Shown one piece after another: positions 42,161-50,563 of a stretch of DNA of 64,000 bases. A model generated the notes under the pieces. The model was not told the origin of the DNA and ran no database searches. It saw only the letters and a program-made list of their open reading frames with translations. Source of the stretch: Sphingomonas sp. HF-S4 (GTDB lineage: Bacteria; Pseudomonadota; Alphaproteobacteria; Sphingomonadales; Sphingomonadaceae). The stretch covers positions 372,001 through 436,000 of the forward strand of contig NZ_JAWJEJ010000002.1 of the NCBI RefSeq assembly GCF_032911445.1, written 5' to 3'. A program made the position numbers and the translations under genes. The stretch's first letter is position 1; every line of letters starts with the position of its first letter.

Positions 42161-43576
42161 TCAGGCGCCGAGCGTGTAGTTCAGGAAATCGGGGATCGGG
42201 CCGTTCCAGCCGTCATCGGGCTCGTCCTGCGGCGCGCGTGACTGGCGGCGCGGCGCGTGTTGATCGTCGCGATCCCGGCCACGGCCACCCCGCTCGCGGC
42301 GTGGCTCGGCGTCGCGGACCGGTGCCGGCTCGCGCTTGGGCGCCTCGATCACGCGTTCGGCGGGCGCTTCGGCCTCGGCCTCGACCTTGCGGCCGCCGCG
42401 GCGGCGCGATCCGCTCTCGCGCTTGGGTGATTCGGTATCGCGCGGCGCGGCGCCGCCCGCGACCTTCACGCGCTCGATCTTGTGCCCGGTGAGCTTCTCG
42501 ATTTCGGCGATGTTCTCGGCATCGTCGGGGGCGACCAGCGTATAGGCGATACCGGTCGCGCCGGCGCGGCCGGTGCGGCCGATGCGGTGGACATAGTCGT
42601 CGGGATGCCACGGCGCGTCGAAATTATAGACGTGGCTGACGCCCTTGATGTCGAGGCCGCGCGCCGCGACGTCGGAGGCGACTAGGATGTTGACGTCGCC
42701 CTTCTTGAATCGCTCGAGCTCGGCGATGCGCGCCGGCTGGTCCATGTCGCCATGGATCTCGGCCGAGCGATAGCCGTGCTTCTTGAGGCTCTTGTTGAGC
42801 TCGCGCACCGTCGTCTTGCGGTTGCAGAAGATGATGCCGGTCTGGACGTCGTCCTGGGTCAGCAGCATGCGCAGCACCTCGCGCTTGGCGAATGCGCTGC
42901 CCGGAACCTCGACGATGCGCTGGGTGATGTTGATGTTGGCCGAGGCCGGGCGAGCGACCTCGACGCGCTTGGGATCGTTGAGGAACTTGTCGGCGAGCTT
43001 CTTGATCACCGGCGGCATCGTCGCCGAGAACAGCAGGGTCTGGCGGTTCTTGGGAAGCTTGGTGCAGATTTCCTCGATATCGGGGATGAACCCCATGTCG
43101 AGCATCCGATCGGCTTCGTCGATCACCAGCAGGCTGCAGCCGGTGAGCAGGATCTTGCCGCGGCCGAAAAGGTCCATCAGCCGGCCTGGCGTCGCGATCA
43201 GCACGTCGACGCCCTTTTCGAGCGCCTTGACCTGGTCGCCCATCTGCACGCCGCCGATGAGCAGCGCCATCGAGAGCTTGTGGTTGGTGCCGTATTTCTC
43301 GAAGTTCTCGGCGACCTGCGCGGCGAGCTCGCGGGTCGGCTCGAGGATGAGCGAGCGCGGCATCAGCGCGCGGGTGCGTCCCTCGCCGAGAATGTCGATC
43401 ATCGGAAGAACGAACGCGGCGGTCTTGCCGGTGCCCGTCTGCGCGATGCCGATCAGGTCCTTCCCCATGAGGACGGACGGGATCGCCTGGCGCTGGATCG
43501 GAGTCGGTTCGGTATAGCCCGAATCGGTGACGGCGCGCAGAAGTTCGTCAGATAGGCCGAGGTCGGCAAAGCTCAT
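42161..43576 (-). CDS. DEAD-box RNA helicase (RhlE/DeaD-like)
   Basis: A 471-residue DEAD-box helicase. The Q motif is at GYTEPTPIQRQAIP, Walker A AQTGTGKT at 45-52, PTRELA at 81-86, DEAD at 153-156, SAT in LFSATMP, and motif VI HRIGRTGRAG. The tail from about 385 is rich in Arg, Glu and Pro, an RNA-binding extension typical of RhlE-like enzymes in Alphaproteobacteria. Likely unwinds RNA in ribosome assembly, mRNA decay or cold adaptation. ATG 43576 (MSFADLGLS). Confidence 0.94.
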   Translation of the reverse strand: MSFADLGLSDELLRAVTDSGYTEPTPIQRQAIPSVLMGKDLIGIAQTGTGKTAAFVLPMIDILGEGRTRALMPRSLILEPTRELAAQVAENFEKYGTNHKLSMALLIGGVQMGDQVKALEKGVDVLIATPGRLMDLFGRGKILLTGCSLLVIDEADRMLDMGFIPDIEEICTKLPKNRQTLLFSATMPPVIKKLADKFLNDPKRVEVARPASANINITQRIVEVPGSAFAKREVLRMLLTQDDVQTGIIFCNRKTTVRELNKSLKKHGYRSAEIHGDMDQPARIAELERFKKGDVNILVASDVAARGLDIKGVSHVYNFDAPWHPDDYVHRIGRTGRAGATGIAYTLVAPDDAENIAEIEKLTGHKIERVKVAGGAAPRDTESPKRESGSRRRGGRKVEAEAEAPAERVIEAPKREPAPVRDAEPRRERGGRGRDRDDQHAPRRQSRAPQDEPDDGWNGPIPDFLNYTLGA

Positions 43577-43669
43577 GCGGTTTTCCGGAAAACGGGCACG
43601 GTCGTCCGCACCTCTAAAGGCTTCACGCGCTTGCGGATTTGGCCGCGGATGTCAAGCCGCGTGAGGCGT

Positions 43670-44128
43670 TCAGCGCGCCGGGACCAGCGCTGCGAACGAC
43701 TGGATCGCGCATTGGCGGCCCGATCGCGATCGGATCGAGTCGCGATTGGCGCACATCTTCTTGTCCTTGTTCGCCTTGACGTAGAAGCCGTTGTAGAAGC
43801 CCAGCGCAGGGCAGTCGTTGCCCAGCTTGACGCGGAGCAGCGATCCGTTCTTGAGCATCAGGTCGACACTGTCGAAGCGATTGACCGAGAAGCCGGCGAG
43901 CTCCTCCATCTTGACGCAGTCCTCGGCTTTCTTCTCGACCATCGCGACCGAGCGCATAGTGCGCACCGTTAAAGTCGCGCGGCTGACGGTGATGCGCGGC
44001 ACATGCACGGTGATTCGCTGCTGCTGAATCAGCGACGCGGCCGTGTCCCAGTCGATCGGCTCCGGCGGCGAGGCCGGGGCAGCGAGCAACAACAGGAGAC
44101 CGGAGGCAGCGATCAGCGGATTGAGCAT
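43670..44128 (-). CDS. small secreted protein of unknown function
   Basis: A 152-residue protein from ATG 44128 with a short signal peptide (MLNPLIAASGLLLLLAAPAS). Three cysteines (KAEDCVKMEE, GNDCPALGF, DKKMCANRD) and a fourth in RQCAIQSF suggest disulfides in the periplasm. The segment YNGFYVKANKDKKMCANRDS is followed by RSGRQC, a pattern seen in small sphingomonad proteins of unknown role. No function can be given. It is divergent from the FAD oxidoreductase gene. Confidence 0.75.
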   Translation of the reverse strand: MLNPLIAASGLLLLLAAPASPPEPIDWDTAASLIQQQRITVHVPRITVSRATLTVRTMRSVAMVEKKAEDCVKMEELAGFSVNRFDSVDLMLKNGSLLRVKLGNDCPALGFYNGFYVKANKDKKMCANRDSIRSRSGRQCAIQSFAALVPAR

Positions 44129-44202
44129 GTCTGGCGGGGCTATTACGGCTAAGTCTTGAACAGTGGATGAACTGGCAGGCGCCGTGCTAGTCCGGCCCGG
44201 CC

Positions 44203-45651
44203 ATGACACCAGCCCAAAGCCAGCTTGTCGAGACCCTCTTGCAAAGGTTCGGCCCGAAAGCCGTGACCACCGATGCCGATGCGATCGCGCCATGGCTGCG
44301 TGACTGGCGCGGCCGTTACCAGGGGGCGGCGCCGGCACTGCTCTCGCCGGGATCCACCGGGGAGGTCGCCGCGATCGTCGGGCTCGCCGCCGAAGCCGGC
44401 GTCGCGCTGGTGCCGCAAGGGGGCAATACCGGGATGGTTGGCGGCGCGACGCCTCCCGCCGACGGCTCGGCGCTGCTGGTGTCGTTGCGGCGGATGAACC
44501 GTATCCGGTCGCTGTCGGCGACGAGCAACCTCGCCGTCGCCGAGGCCGGGGTGATCCTCGCCGACCTGCGCGACGCCGCCGAAGCGGAAGGTCGCCGCTT
44601 TCCGCTCGATCTTGGCGCGCGCGGCAGCGCGACGATCGGCGGGCTGGTCTCGACCAATGCCGGGGGCACCCAAGTGCTGCGCTTCGGCAACATGCGGAGC
44701 CTGGTCGCGGGAGTCGAGGCGGTGCTCCCCGACGGGTCGATCCACAACGGCATCGCCGCGCTCAAGAAGGACAATCGCGGCTATGACCTCAACCAATTGC
44801 TGATCGGCGCCGAGGGCACGCTCGGCATCGTCACGGCCACGACCCTGCGGCTGGTGCCGGGCCTCGTATCGCGGGCGGTCGCGTGGGTCGGGCTGAAGAA
44901 CCCTGCTGATGCGCTGGCTTTGCTGCGTTCGCTCGACGCTACGACCAGCGCGGTCGAGAGCTTCGAGATCATGCCCGGCCGCACGGTACGACTGGTGCTC
45001 GATCATGTCCCCGGCATCCGTCCGCCGCTCGGCGCCGACCAGCCCTGGCACGTGCTGATCGAAGCGGTCGCGACCGATCCTGCCGCAGAGCCCCCCGCCG
45101 AGTTGCTCGAGCGGCTGCTCGCCCCCGCGCTCGAATCGGGACTGGCGAGCGACGCGGTGATCGCGGCGAGCGAGGCGCAAGCAGAAAGCTTCTGGCGCAT
45201 CCGCCACTCCATTTCGGAGGCCGAGCGCGCGGCCGGACCCGCAGTCCAGCACGACATCTCGGTGCCCGTCGACGACATGCCGCGCTTCATGGTCGAGGGC
45301 GGCGCGGCGACCGAGGCGCGCTTCCCGGGCAGCAGCACCGTCGCTTATGGCCATCTCGGCGACGGCAACGTCCATTTTCACGTCCGCGCGCCCGAGGGTG
45401 CCGATCCCGAGCATTGGTATGCCGAGCAGGCGCCGGCGATCAGCCGCTTCGTCCACGACATGGTCGTCGCGGCGGGCGGATCAATCTCGGCCGAGCATGG
45501 CATCGGTCAGATGAAACGTGCCGAACTCGAGCGACTGAGTGCGCCTTCCCGAATGACAGTATTGCGTGCGATCAAGGCCGGGCTGGACCCGAAAGGGATT
45601 CTCAATCCCGGCAAGCTGGTGGTGCTTGCGCCCGCGCTCACGAGTCCATAG
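44203..45651 (+). CDS. FAD-linked D-2-hydroxyacid dehydrogenase-type oxidoreductase
   Basis: A 482-residue flavoprotein of the GlcD/D-lactate dehydrogenase/D-2-hydroxyglutarate dehydrogenase group. The N-terminal PCMH FAD domain has VPQGGNTGMVGGATP and GARGSATIGGLVSTNAGG. The C-terminal oxidase domain has GHLGDGNVHFHV and SAEHGIGQMK, which carry the metal- and substrate-binding histidines. The close match in layout to D-2-hydroxyglutarate dehydrogenase is notable, but D-lactate or glycolate cannot be excluded. Cytoplasmic, passing electrons to a carrier. ATG 44203; SapC follows by 46 bp. Confidence 0.92.
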   Translation: MTPAQSQLVETLLQRFGPKAVTTDADAIAPWLRDWRGRYQGAAPALLSPGSTGEVAAIVGLAAEAGVALVPQGGNTGMVGGATPPADGSALLVSLRRMNRIRSLSATSNLAVAEAGVILADLRDAAEAEGRRFPLDLGARGSATIGGLVSTNAGGTQVLRFGNMRSLVAGVEAVLPDGSIHNGIAALKKDNRGYDLNQLLIGAEGTLGIVTATTLRLVPGLVSRAVAWVGLKNPADALALLRSLDATTSAVESFEIMPGRTVRLVLDHVPGIRPPLGADQPWHVLIEAVATDPAAEPPAELLERLLAPALESGLASDAVIAASEAQAESFWRIRHSISEAERAAGPAVQHDISVPVDDMPRFMVEGGAATEARFPGSSTVAYGHLGDGNVHFHVRAPEGADPEHWYAEQAPAISRFVHDMVVAAGGSISAEHGIGQMKRAELERLSAPSRMTVLRAIKAGLDPKGILNPGKLVVLAPALTSP

Positions 45652-45697
45652 ACCTGCGCACGCCTTCAAGTTTCAGCATTTTTCAGGAGAGTTTCGG

Positions 45698-46477
45698 ATG
45701 GCCAGCGCGCCACAACAGTCGCTACCGTTGTTCTACAACCAGCTCGAACCGCTTTCGAGCCAAGCGCACGCCGATTTCCGCATCCGCGTCCGTGACAAGG
45801 CGCCCTTCCTAGGCAACCAGCACGCCGTGCCGGTCACCGTCGAGGAATTTCCGTTGGTCCAGCGCTATCTGCCGATCGTCTTCTCGGTGGGCGAGGACCC
45901 CGTCCCGCTCGCGCTGATGGGCCTCAACGAAGGCGTGAACACCTTCTTCGACGAAGAAGGCACGCTGCTTGAGCCGAACTTCTACGTCCCGGCCTATATT
46001 CGCCGCTATCCGTACCTGCTGGCGCGGCTGCGTCCCGAAGCCGACGAGCTGTCGCTGTGCTTCGATCCGTCGTCGGACACGATCGGCAAGTTCGACGAAG
46101 GCGACAAGCTGTTCGAGAATGGCGAGCCGACCGAGACCACCAAGAACATCCTGCAGTTCAACGAGCAGTTCGAGCAGGCCGGTGCACGCACCGGGATGTT
46201 CATGAAGGATCTCAAGGAGATGGGTCTGCTGATGGACGGTGAAGTCACCATCCAGCAGGAAGGCAATGAGCAGCCGTTCATCTATCGCGGCTTCATGATG
46301 GTCGACGAGGCGAAGCTCAACGAGCTGCGCGGGGACCAGCTCCGGAAAATCGTCCAGAACGGCATGCTGCCGCTGATCTACGCGCACCTCTTTTCGCTCG
46401 CGCTGATGCGCGACATCTTCGGCCGGCAGGTCCGCATGGGCAAGATGCCCCAGCCGCAGCTGGTTACGCCGGCCTGA
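45698..46477 (+). CDS. SapC family protein
   Basis: A 259-residue protein from ATG 45698, with AGGAGA at a good distance. It matches the SapC family (named after a Caulobacter/Campylobacter S-layer-associated protein): FYNQLEPLSSQAHADFRI, then FPLVQRYLPIVFS and FYVPAYIRRYPYLLA. The role is not known; in sphingomonads such genes often sit near TonB-dependent receptors, which are absent here. No signal peptide. It is followed by a hairpin at 46503. Confidence 0.9.
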   Translation: MASAPQQSLPLFYNQLEPLSSQAHADFRIRVRDKAPFLGNQHAVPVTVEEFPLVQRYLPIVFSVGEDPVPLALMGLNEGVNTFFDEEGTLLEPNFYVPAYIRRYPYLLARLRPEADELSLCFDPSSDTIGKFDEGDKLFENGEPTETTKNILQFNEQFEQAGARTGMFMKDLKEMGLLMDGEVTIQQEGNEQPFIYRGFMMVDEAKLNELRGDQLRKIVQNGMLPLIYAHLFSLALMRDIFGRQVRMGKMPQPQLVTPA

Positions 46478-46502
46478 ACCCTCGGCCTTTGCTGAACGTC
46501 GC

Positions 46503-46530
46503 GCGGCGGCCGCCCTCGGGCGGTCGCCGC
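46503..46530. terminator. strong hairpin between convergent sapC and H1-like gene
   Basis: A 13-bp stem, GCGGCGGCCGCCC with GGGCGGTCGCCGC, with one G-T wobble and loop TC. The following GTTCGTTT has only a weak T-run, so termination is likely but not certain. It lies just after the SapC gene. Confidence 0.7.
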
Positions 46531-46543
46531 GTTCGTTTGGCGG

Positions 46544-47101
46544 CTATTCGGGCTTTTTGGGCGGCGTCGGCTTCTTGGGTGCCGGACGGCGGGCCGCACG
46601 CGGCTTCGCGGCGCTGCTCTCGGCCGTCTTGCGCGTCCGCCGCGCGGGCGGCTTCGCAGCACCCTCGGCGGCCGATGCCTTGGCCGGCGATGCCGAAGCA
46701 GGCGCCGGGCTCGCTGCAGTGGGCTTGTGGGTGCGGCGCGTCACCGGCTTGGCGGCGTCGGCGGGCTTGGCTGGGGCGGCGGGCGCCTTGCGGGTGCGCT
46801 TGGCGACCGGCTTGGTGACTGCGGCTGCCGCGTCGGCTGCCGTTGCCGTCACGCTCTCGGCCACGTCTTCGGCCGCCTTAGTGGCGGTCTCGGCGATCTT
46901 GGGCTCGTTCTTGAGCTTGGCGGCGATCGCGACCAGCCCTGCGGCAAGGATGTCGGCGACGATCGGATGCTTGGCGAGATCGGTGAGCTTGCCGCGCACG
47001 CTCTTGGGCAGCTTTACCCCGGCGATGCTCTTGGGCAGGAACGAGTTCTTGTCCGCAGCGCCTGCCGCACTCTTTTCGGCCTTCTTCTTCTTGCCCGCCA
47101 T
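46544..47101 (-). CDS. Lys/Ala/Pro-rich histone H1-like protein
   Basis: A 185-residue basic protein from ATG 47101. The N-terminal 65 residues look folded (SFLPKSIAGVKLPKSVRGKL, then ADILAAGLVAIAAKL). From about residue 85 it is low complexity with many Lys-Pro-Ala and RRT(R/H)K units, similar in composition to histone H1 C-termini and to bacterial AlgP or HC2 proteins. A DNA- or polyphosphate-binding role is an inference from composition only; a phasin-like role is another option. It converges on SapC. Confidence 0.75.
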   Translation of the reverse strand: MAGKKKKAEKSAAGAADKNSFLPKSIAGVKLPKSVRGKLTDLAKHPIVADILAAGLVAIAAKLKNEPKIAETATKAAEDVAESVTATAADAAAAVTKPVAKRTRKAPAAPAKPADAAKPVTRRTHKPTAASPAPASASPAKASAAEGAAKPPARRTRKTAESSAAKPRAARRPAPKKPTPPKKPE

Positions 47102-47188
47102 CAAGCTTCTCCGCGTTTCGTGACGCCAGTGTCACGGATCATCGAGTGACGAGTCAACGCCGCAAAGCCATTTCGTTTCCCGTCCGTT

Positions 47189-47389
47189 TCAATGTCGTGT
47201 GTCTTCAACCTCTTCGCGTACGAAGAGGATGTCGAGGCCGTCGTCGCAATCCTCCTCGCCGGTGCCGGTGACGTCTTTGCCAACGCGCTTCGACCTCATC
47301 TGGCCCTGCGGAGCAGGCCGTGCCGTGTCCTCGGCCGCGTCGGCATCAGGGCCGATGATGCGGGGACCGCAATCGTCTGCGTCGGCCAT
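47189..47389 (-). CDS. small acidic protein, possible gene
   Basis: A 66-residue reading frame from ATG 47389 (MADADDCGPRIIGPDADAAE) with an acidic composition and three-residue clusters of Asp and Glu near the end (EEDCDDGLDILFVREEVEDT). No family recognised. It lies between the H1-like gene and the GT4 gene on the same strand, 30 bp downstream of the GT4 stop. I keep it because it fills the gap cleanly, but coding status is unsure. Confidence 0.45.
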   Translation of the reverse strand: MADADDCGPRIIGPDADAAEDTARPAPQGQMRSKRVGKDVTGTGEEDCDDGLDILFVREEVEDTRH

Positions 47390-47419
47390 CTGAAATCTCC
47401 TGGACCTAGCCGCGCCAAG

Positions 47420-48637
47420 TCAACGGCGCGCCGGGCCAGTCGTTCCACCTGCGCCACGGGTTCGGGGAGCGTGCTCGGCCACCAACCGCTCGAGATGTTC
47501 GTGCAGCCGCGCGCTGTTGGCGGCCCAGGTGAAGGGCGCGGCGGTGGCACGGACCATAGTCGGAGGCAGGGGATCGGCGATCAGCGCGCCGAGCGCCGTG
47601 GCAAACGCCTCGGGGGTGCGCGCCACGATCTGCCCGCTGGCATCGTCGCGGACGACTTGCCGCGCGCCGCCGACATCGGGGATGACGATCGGCGTGCCGC
47701 TTGCCAGCGCTTCGAGCCAGGCATTGGCCAGGCCTTCGCGTTCGGAGGCGAGCGCCATCGCGTCGGCGGCGGCGAGCAGCCGTGGCAGTTCGGAATGCGG
47801 CACCGATCCGAGCAGCCGCACGCGGTCGCCGAGTCCCAGCCGGGCGATCTGGGCGGCGAGTGCGGCGCGGTGCGGGCCTTCGCCAGCAATCCACAGCCTG
47901 ACACCGGGGAGCGTGGCGACGGCGTCGATGACGATCTGGTGCCCCTTGATAGGAATCAGCGCACCGACCGAAAGCACAAGCGGGCCATCGACACCGAGCG
48001 CAGCCTTGGCTTCGGCGCGGTCGCCGAGCGCGAAGCGCGCCAGGTCCACCCCGGTGACGATGCATTGGGTGCGGTTGCCGGGCAGGCCAAGCGCGGTCAT
48101 GTCGTCGCGCATCGCCTCGGAAACGGCTAGCAGCCCGTCGGCGGCGTGTCCGGCCCTGCGGATCTGCTCGCCGACCACCGGGGTGCGGCCCCAGCTATGG
48201 ATATCGGAGCCTCGAGCCTTGATCGACACCGGCACGCCCAGGCGGCGGCCGAGTTCGACTGCGGCGACTCCGTCCGGAAAGAAGAACTGGGCGTCGATCA
48301 CGTCGAAGGCGAAGTCGCGGCGGATTTCCTGGAGCAGCGGGGTGACCGCATCGGCCAGCGCCCTGGCGTGGAAGCGACCGCTGGTGGCGGGGTAGTTCGG
48401 AAAGCGGGGGCGGTGGACGTCGAGGCCTTTCCAGTTCTCACGCGGAGGCAGCGCTGCGAGCTGGCGGTAGCGGGGCAGCCGGTCGAGCGGGAAGGGGGGC
48501 AGACCGAGCGGAGCTACGACGCGCACTTCGGCATCGGTACGTTCGGCGAGCGCGAGCGTCTGCCGCTCGACGAAGATGCCGAAATTGGGACGCGTCGCGT
48601 CCGGGAAGAGCGTGGAGAGAACGAGCACGCGGAGCAT
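47420..48637 (-). CDS. family 4 glycosyltransferase (TuaC-like)
   Basis: A 405-residue GT4 enzyme. It opens MLRVLVLSTLFPDATRPNFG, then IFVERQ, a start typical of TuaC-like transferases of surface polysaccharide clusters. The middle has ARGSDIHSWGR, and the C-terminal domain has LSVGALIPIKGHQ and the EX7E region SEREGLANAWLEALASGTP. The last about 20 residues are Arg/Gly-rich. No other polysaccharide genes are close, so the product is unknown. ATG 48637. Confidence 0.92.
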   Translation of the reverse strand: MLRVLVLSTLFPDATRPNFGIFVERQTLALAERTDAEVRVVAPLGLPPFPLDRLPRYRQLAALPPRENWKGLDVHRPRFPNYPATSGRFHARALADAVTPLLQEIRRDFAFDVIDAQFFFPDGVAAVELGRRLGVPVSIKARGSDIHSWGRTPVVGEQIRRAGHAADGLLAVSEAMRDDMTALGLPGNRTQCIVTGVDLARFALGDRAEAKAALGVDGPLVLSVGALIPIKGHQIVIDAVATLPGVRLWIAGEGPHRAALAAQIARLGLGDRVRLLGSVPHSELPRLLAAADAMALASEREGLANAWLEALASGTPIVIPDVGGARQVVRDDASGQIVARTPEAFATALGALIADPLPPTMVRATAAPFTWAANSARLHEHLERLVAEHAPRTRGAGGTTGPARR

Positions 48638-48687
48638 GAAGGCACTTATAGGGTGCCAAGGTTAATGCTCCGCGTGCGTATCAGGCG

Positions 48688-49032
48688 TTAACGGCAGCGG
48701 CGGTTGCCGCTGCTCCGCTCGATCTCGCGTCCGGCAAGCGCACCGGCGGCAGCGCCGAGCAGGGTGCCGGCGGCGCGATCACCGCGGGTGTCGATCGAAC
48801 GGCCGACCAGCGCGCCGGCAACACCGCCGACGACGAGGCCGGTCGTGCCGTTGGGCTTGCGGCAATAGCGGCGGCCGTCACGCCCGCGCCATTCCTTATA
48901 CTGATAGCGGCGGCGCTGATCGGCCTTGTATTCATAGCTGTACGATTTCGCTTCGGCCTTGGGCGCCGGAAGGGCGAAGGAGGTGGGCACTGCCACCGCG
49001 ATCGCGCTGAGCGCGAAGATGAACTTACGCAT
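48688..49032 (-). CDS. glycine-zipper outer-membrane-type protein
   Basis: A 114-residue protein with a signal peptide (MRKFIFALSAIAVAVPTSFA) and a Tyr/Arg-rich segment (SYEYKADQRRRYQYKEWRG). The C-terminal glycine zipper GLVVGGVAGALVGRSIDTRG, then TLLGAAAGALAGREIE, is the 2TM pattern of the 17-kDa antigen family. Probably sits in or near the outer membrane. Function unknown. ATG 49032. Confidence 0.88.
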   Translation of the reverse strand: MRKFIFALSAIAVAVPTSFALPAPKAEAKSYSYEYKADQRRRYQYKEWRGRDGRRYCRKPNGTTGLVVGGVAGALVGRSIDTRGDRAAGTLLGAAAGALAGREIERSSGNRRCR

Positions 49033-49149
49033 AAATCACTCCCATGATCGTTTTGCACTAGTAGGAACCGGTAGCGAAACGTCCCGTGACGGCGCGGGGT
49101 TTCATGAACCTAAAACTACGTCCCGCTAAGCTGAGGTTGGATTTCACGA

Positions 49150-49578
49150 ATGGACACGCCCCGAACGATCATCGACGCGCTCGGTCTCGCGCCGCACCCC
49201 GAGGGCGGGTGGTACCGCGAGACGTGGCGTGCCGAAATCGGGGAGGGCGGACGTGCCGGGGGCACAGCGATCCATTTCCTGCTCGAAGAGGGGCAGCGCT
49301 CGCACTGGCACCGCGTCGATGCCGCCGAGCTGTGGCTGTGGCATGCGGGATCGCCGCTGGACGTGCTGGTCGAGCAGGACGATGGCACGATCGAGACAGT
49401 CCGGCTTGGCGGGGAGGTGACCCAGGGATATGCGCCCCAAGTCCTGGTGCCGGCGAATCGCTGGCAATCGACCGAGACGCGTGCCGGCTGGGCGCTGGTG
49501 AGCTGCGTCGTTGTTCCGGGCTTCGACTTTGCCGGATTCGAACTCGCTCCGGTCGGATGGGCTCCCGGCGGCGACTGA
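49150..49578 (+). CDS. DUF985 cupin protein
   Basis: A 142-residue single-domain cupin from ATG 49150. LGLAPHPEGGWYRETWR at the start, AIHFLLEEGQRSHWHRVDAA with the cupin histidines, and VLVPANRWQSTET are the DUF985 signature. The fold binds metal or sugar-like ligands, but no activity is assigned. It is the last protein gene before the structured RNA region, ending 16 bp before the DnaA-box-like repeats. Confidence 0.92.
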   Translation: MDTPRTIIDALGLAPHPEGGWYRETWRAEIGEGGRAGGTAIHFLLEEGQRSHWHRVDAAELWLWHAGSPLDVLVEQDDGTIETVRLGGEVTQGYAPQVLVPANRWQSTETRAGWALVSCVVVPGFDFAGFELAPVGWAPGGD

Positions 49579-49594
49579 CACAAAACTGTCAACG

Positions 49595-49612
49595 TTATTC
49601 ACGTTATCCACA
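49595..49612 (+). promoter_or_regulatory. two abutting DnaA-box-like 9-mers
   Basis: TTATTCACG at 49595-49603 and TTATCCACA at 49604-49612 lie head to tail with no gap. The second is a perfect match to the DnaA consensus TTATNCACA; the first differs at the last base. They also form the direct repeat ACGTTATTC/ACGTTATCC. No AT-rich unwinding region or further boxes are seen nearby, so a chromosomal origin is unlikely; DnaA-controlled transcription of the RNA region downstream is possible. Confidence 0.55.
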
Positions 49613-49649
49613 GGCACGGCGCCGCATTTACCCCTTTGCGCGACTCGCG

Positions 49650-50286
49650 ATCGATGACAGCATCTGTCTTGTAAGGAAGGCGGTTCGGCAGCGGGAAACC
49701 AAAGCAAGATCAACGACTTACACGGCTCTACGAGTGCAGGTGCCTTCGGGAAACCACCTTGGACGAGACGGGGAGACGAGAGCGACGGTGGTTGCGAGAC
49801 CAAGGCGATGCGAAAGCGTCGCGGCGATTTCGAGGGACGCCGAAGCCGGGCGGAACCGGATGCCGAAACGAGCGCGCAAGCGCTGGTAGAAGCGAAGGAT
49901 CGGCCTGATGGACGAGACCCAAGCCGATGGGCCCGCGCAAGCGGCAGATCGGCGGAAGCGATCGGCCCGAAGAGTCGAAACCCAGGGCATTGGCCGACTG
50001 CGCAAGCGGAATGCCGAAGCCGATGGATCGCTCGGGAAATCGGATCCAGCAAGGCTCCATAGTTTCGCCCTCGGGTGAAATCATGAAGCGGGCCACCGAC
50101 GGCCGGAATGCAATGTCGGCTTCTTCGGAAGCCGACGGACCTGACCGGCCCCGGTGACCGACGCGAAACTCGCATGCCCTTGCCGGCGCGAGCGGAGCAT
50201 GCCGCCGAAACCAGGCCCCATGTCCCTCGGGACCAAAGGCCGAAGTCCGGTGACATGGGGACTGGCAGCGATGCCGGTCCCCTTTT
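49650..50286 (+). ncRNA. candidate large structured non-coding RNA
   Basis: About 640 nt without a credible protein gene, dense in stable hairpins on the plus strand. Examples: AGCGC-GCAA-GCGCT (49871-49884), CCGC-GCAA-GCGG (49933-49944), GCGATGC-GAAA-GCGTCGC (49805-49822), a GCAA loop inside GCATT/AATGC (49987-50014), and a perfect 9-bp stem with a TTCG loop (50115-50136). Longer pairings include TGTAAG/CTTACA (49670/49717), CCTTGG/CCAAGG (49757/49800) and CCCCATGTC/GACATGGGG (50216/50252). GNRA loops have the correct sense only on the plus strand. It ends in a strong intrinsic terminator. It lacks the conserved cores of RNase P RNA, tmRNA or group II intron domain V. The 5' end is a guess. 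It could be a free RNA or a very long leader of dgcN. Confidence 0.6.
50257..50286 (+). terminator. intrinsic terminator at the end of the structured RNA
   Basis: A 10-bp stem GGGGACTGGC/GCCGGTCCCC (one T-G wobble, loop AGCGAT) followed by TTTT. Its first four G also belong to the stem GACATGGGG/CCCCATGTC (50216-50260), so the two folds exclude each other, like an attenuator. Confidence 0.9.
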
Positions 50287-50563
50287 GCGTTTGAGGCATG
50301 CCGCAGCCGCGTACATTTCTTTGGCGCTGTGATGGGCCTGCCGGTGCTCCACGCACGCGCCGAACGCGCAGCGCCGCTTGAATAGGTCTGCACAGGAAGG
50401 CTCGGCAATCGAACGCGCCGTTCCCCACGCTATAACGGACAGCATGACATTGCCCGCTTGCCGTTCGGACGGTGCGGGATAGCCGGCCATAACAGCGGGC
50501 TATGGCGGGGGCGTAACACGCTATGCGCAGACTATTCGAGGTGCACGATACGGAAGGGACGTG

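Noticed and set aside
49595..49612. Chromosomal replication origin
   Set aside because: Only two DnaA-like boxes, no AT-rich unwinding region, and no dnaA, hemE or similar origin neighbours.
49579..50290. RNase P RNA, tmRNA or group II intron
   Set aside because: The conserved RNase P core (GAGGAAAGTCCGG-type), the tRNA-like ends of tmRNA and an intron domain V hairpin were looked for and not seen.
49728..50408. Minus-strand reading frames over the structured RNA region
   Set aside because: Arg/Ser/Pro-rich translations without family features, no ribosome binding sites, and start positions inside hairpins.
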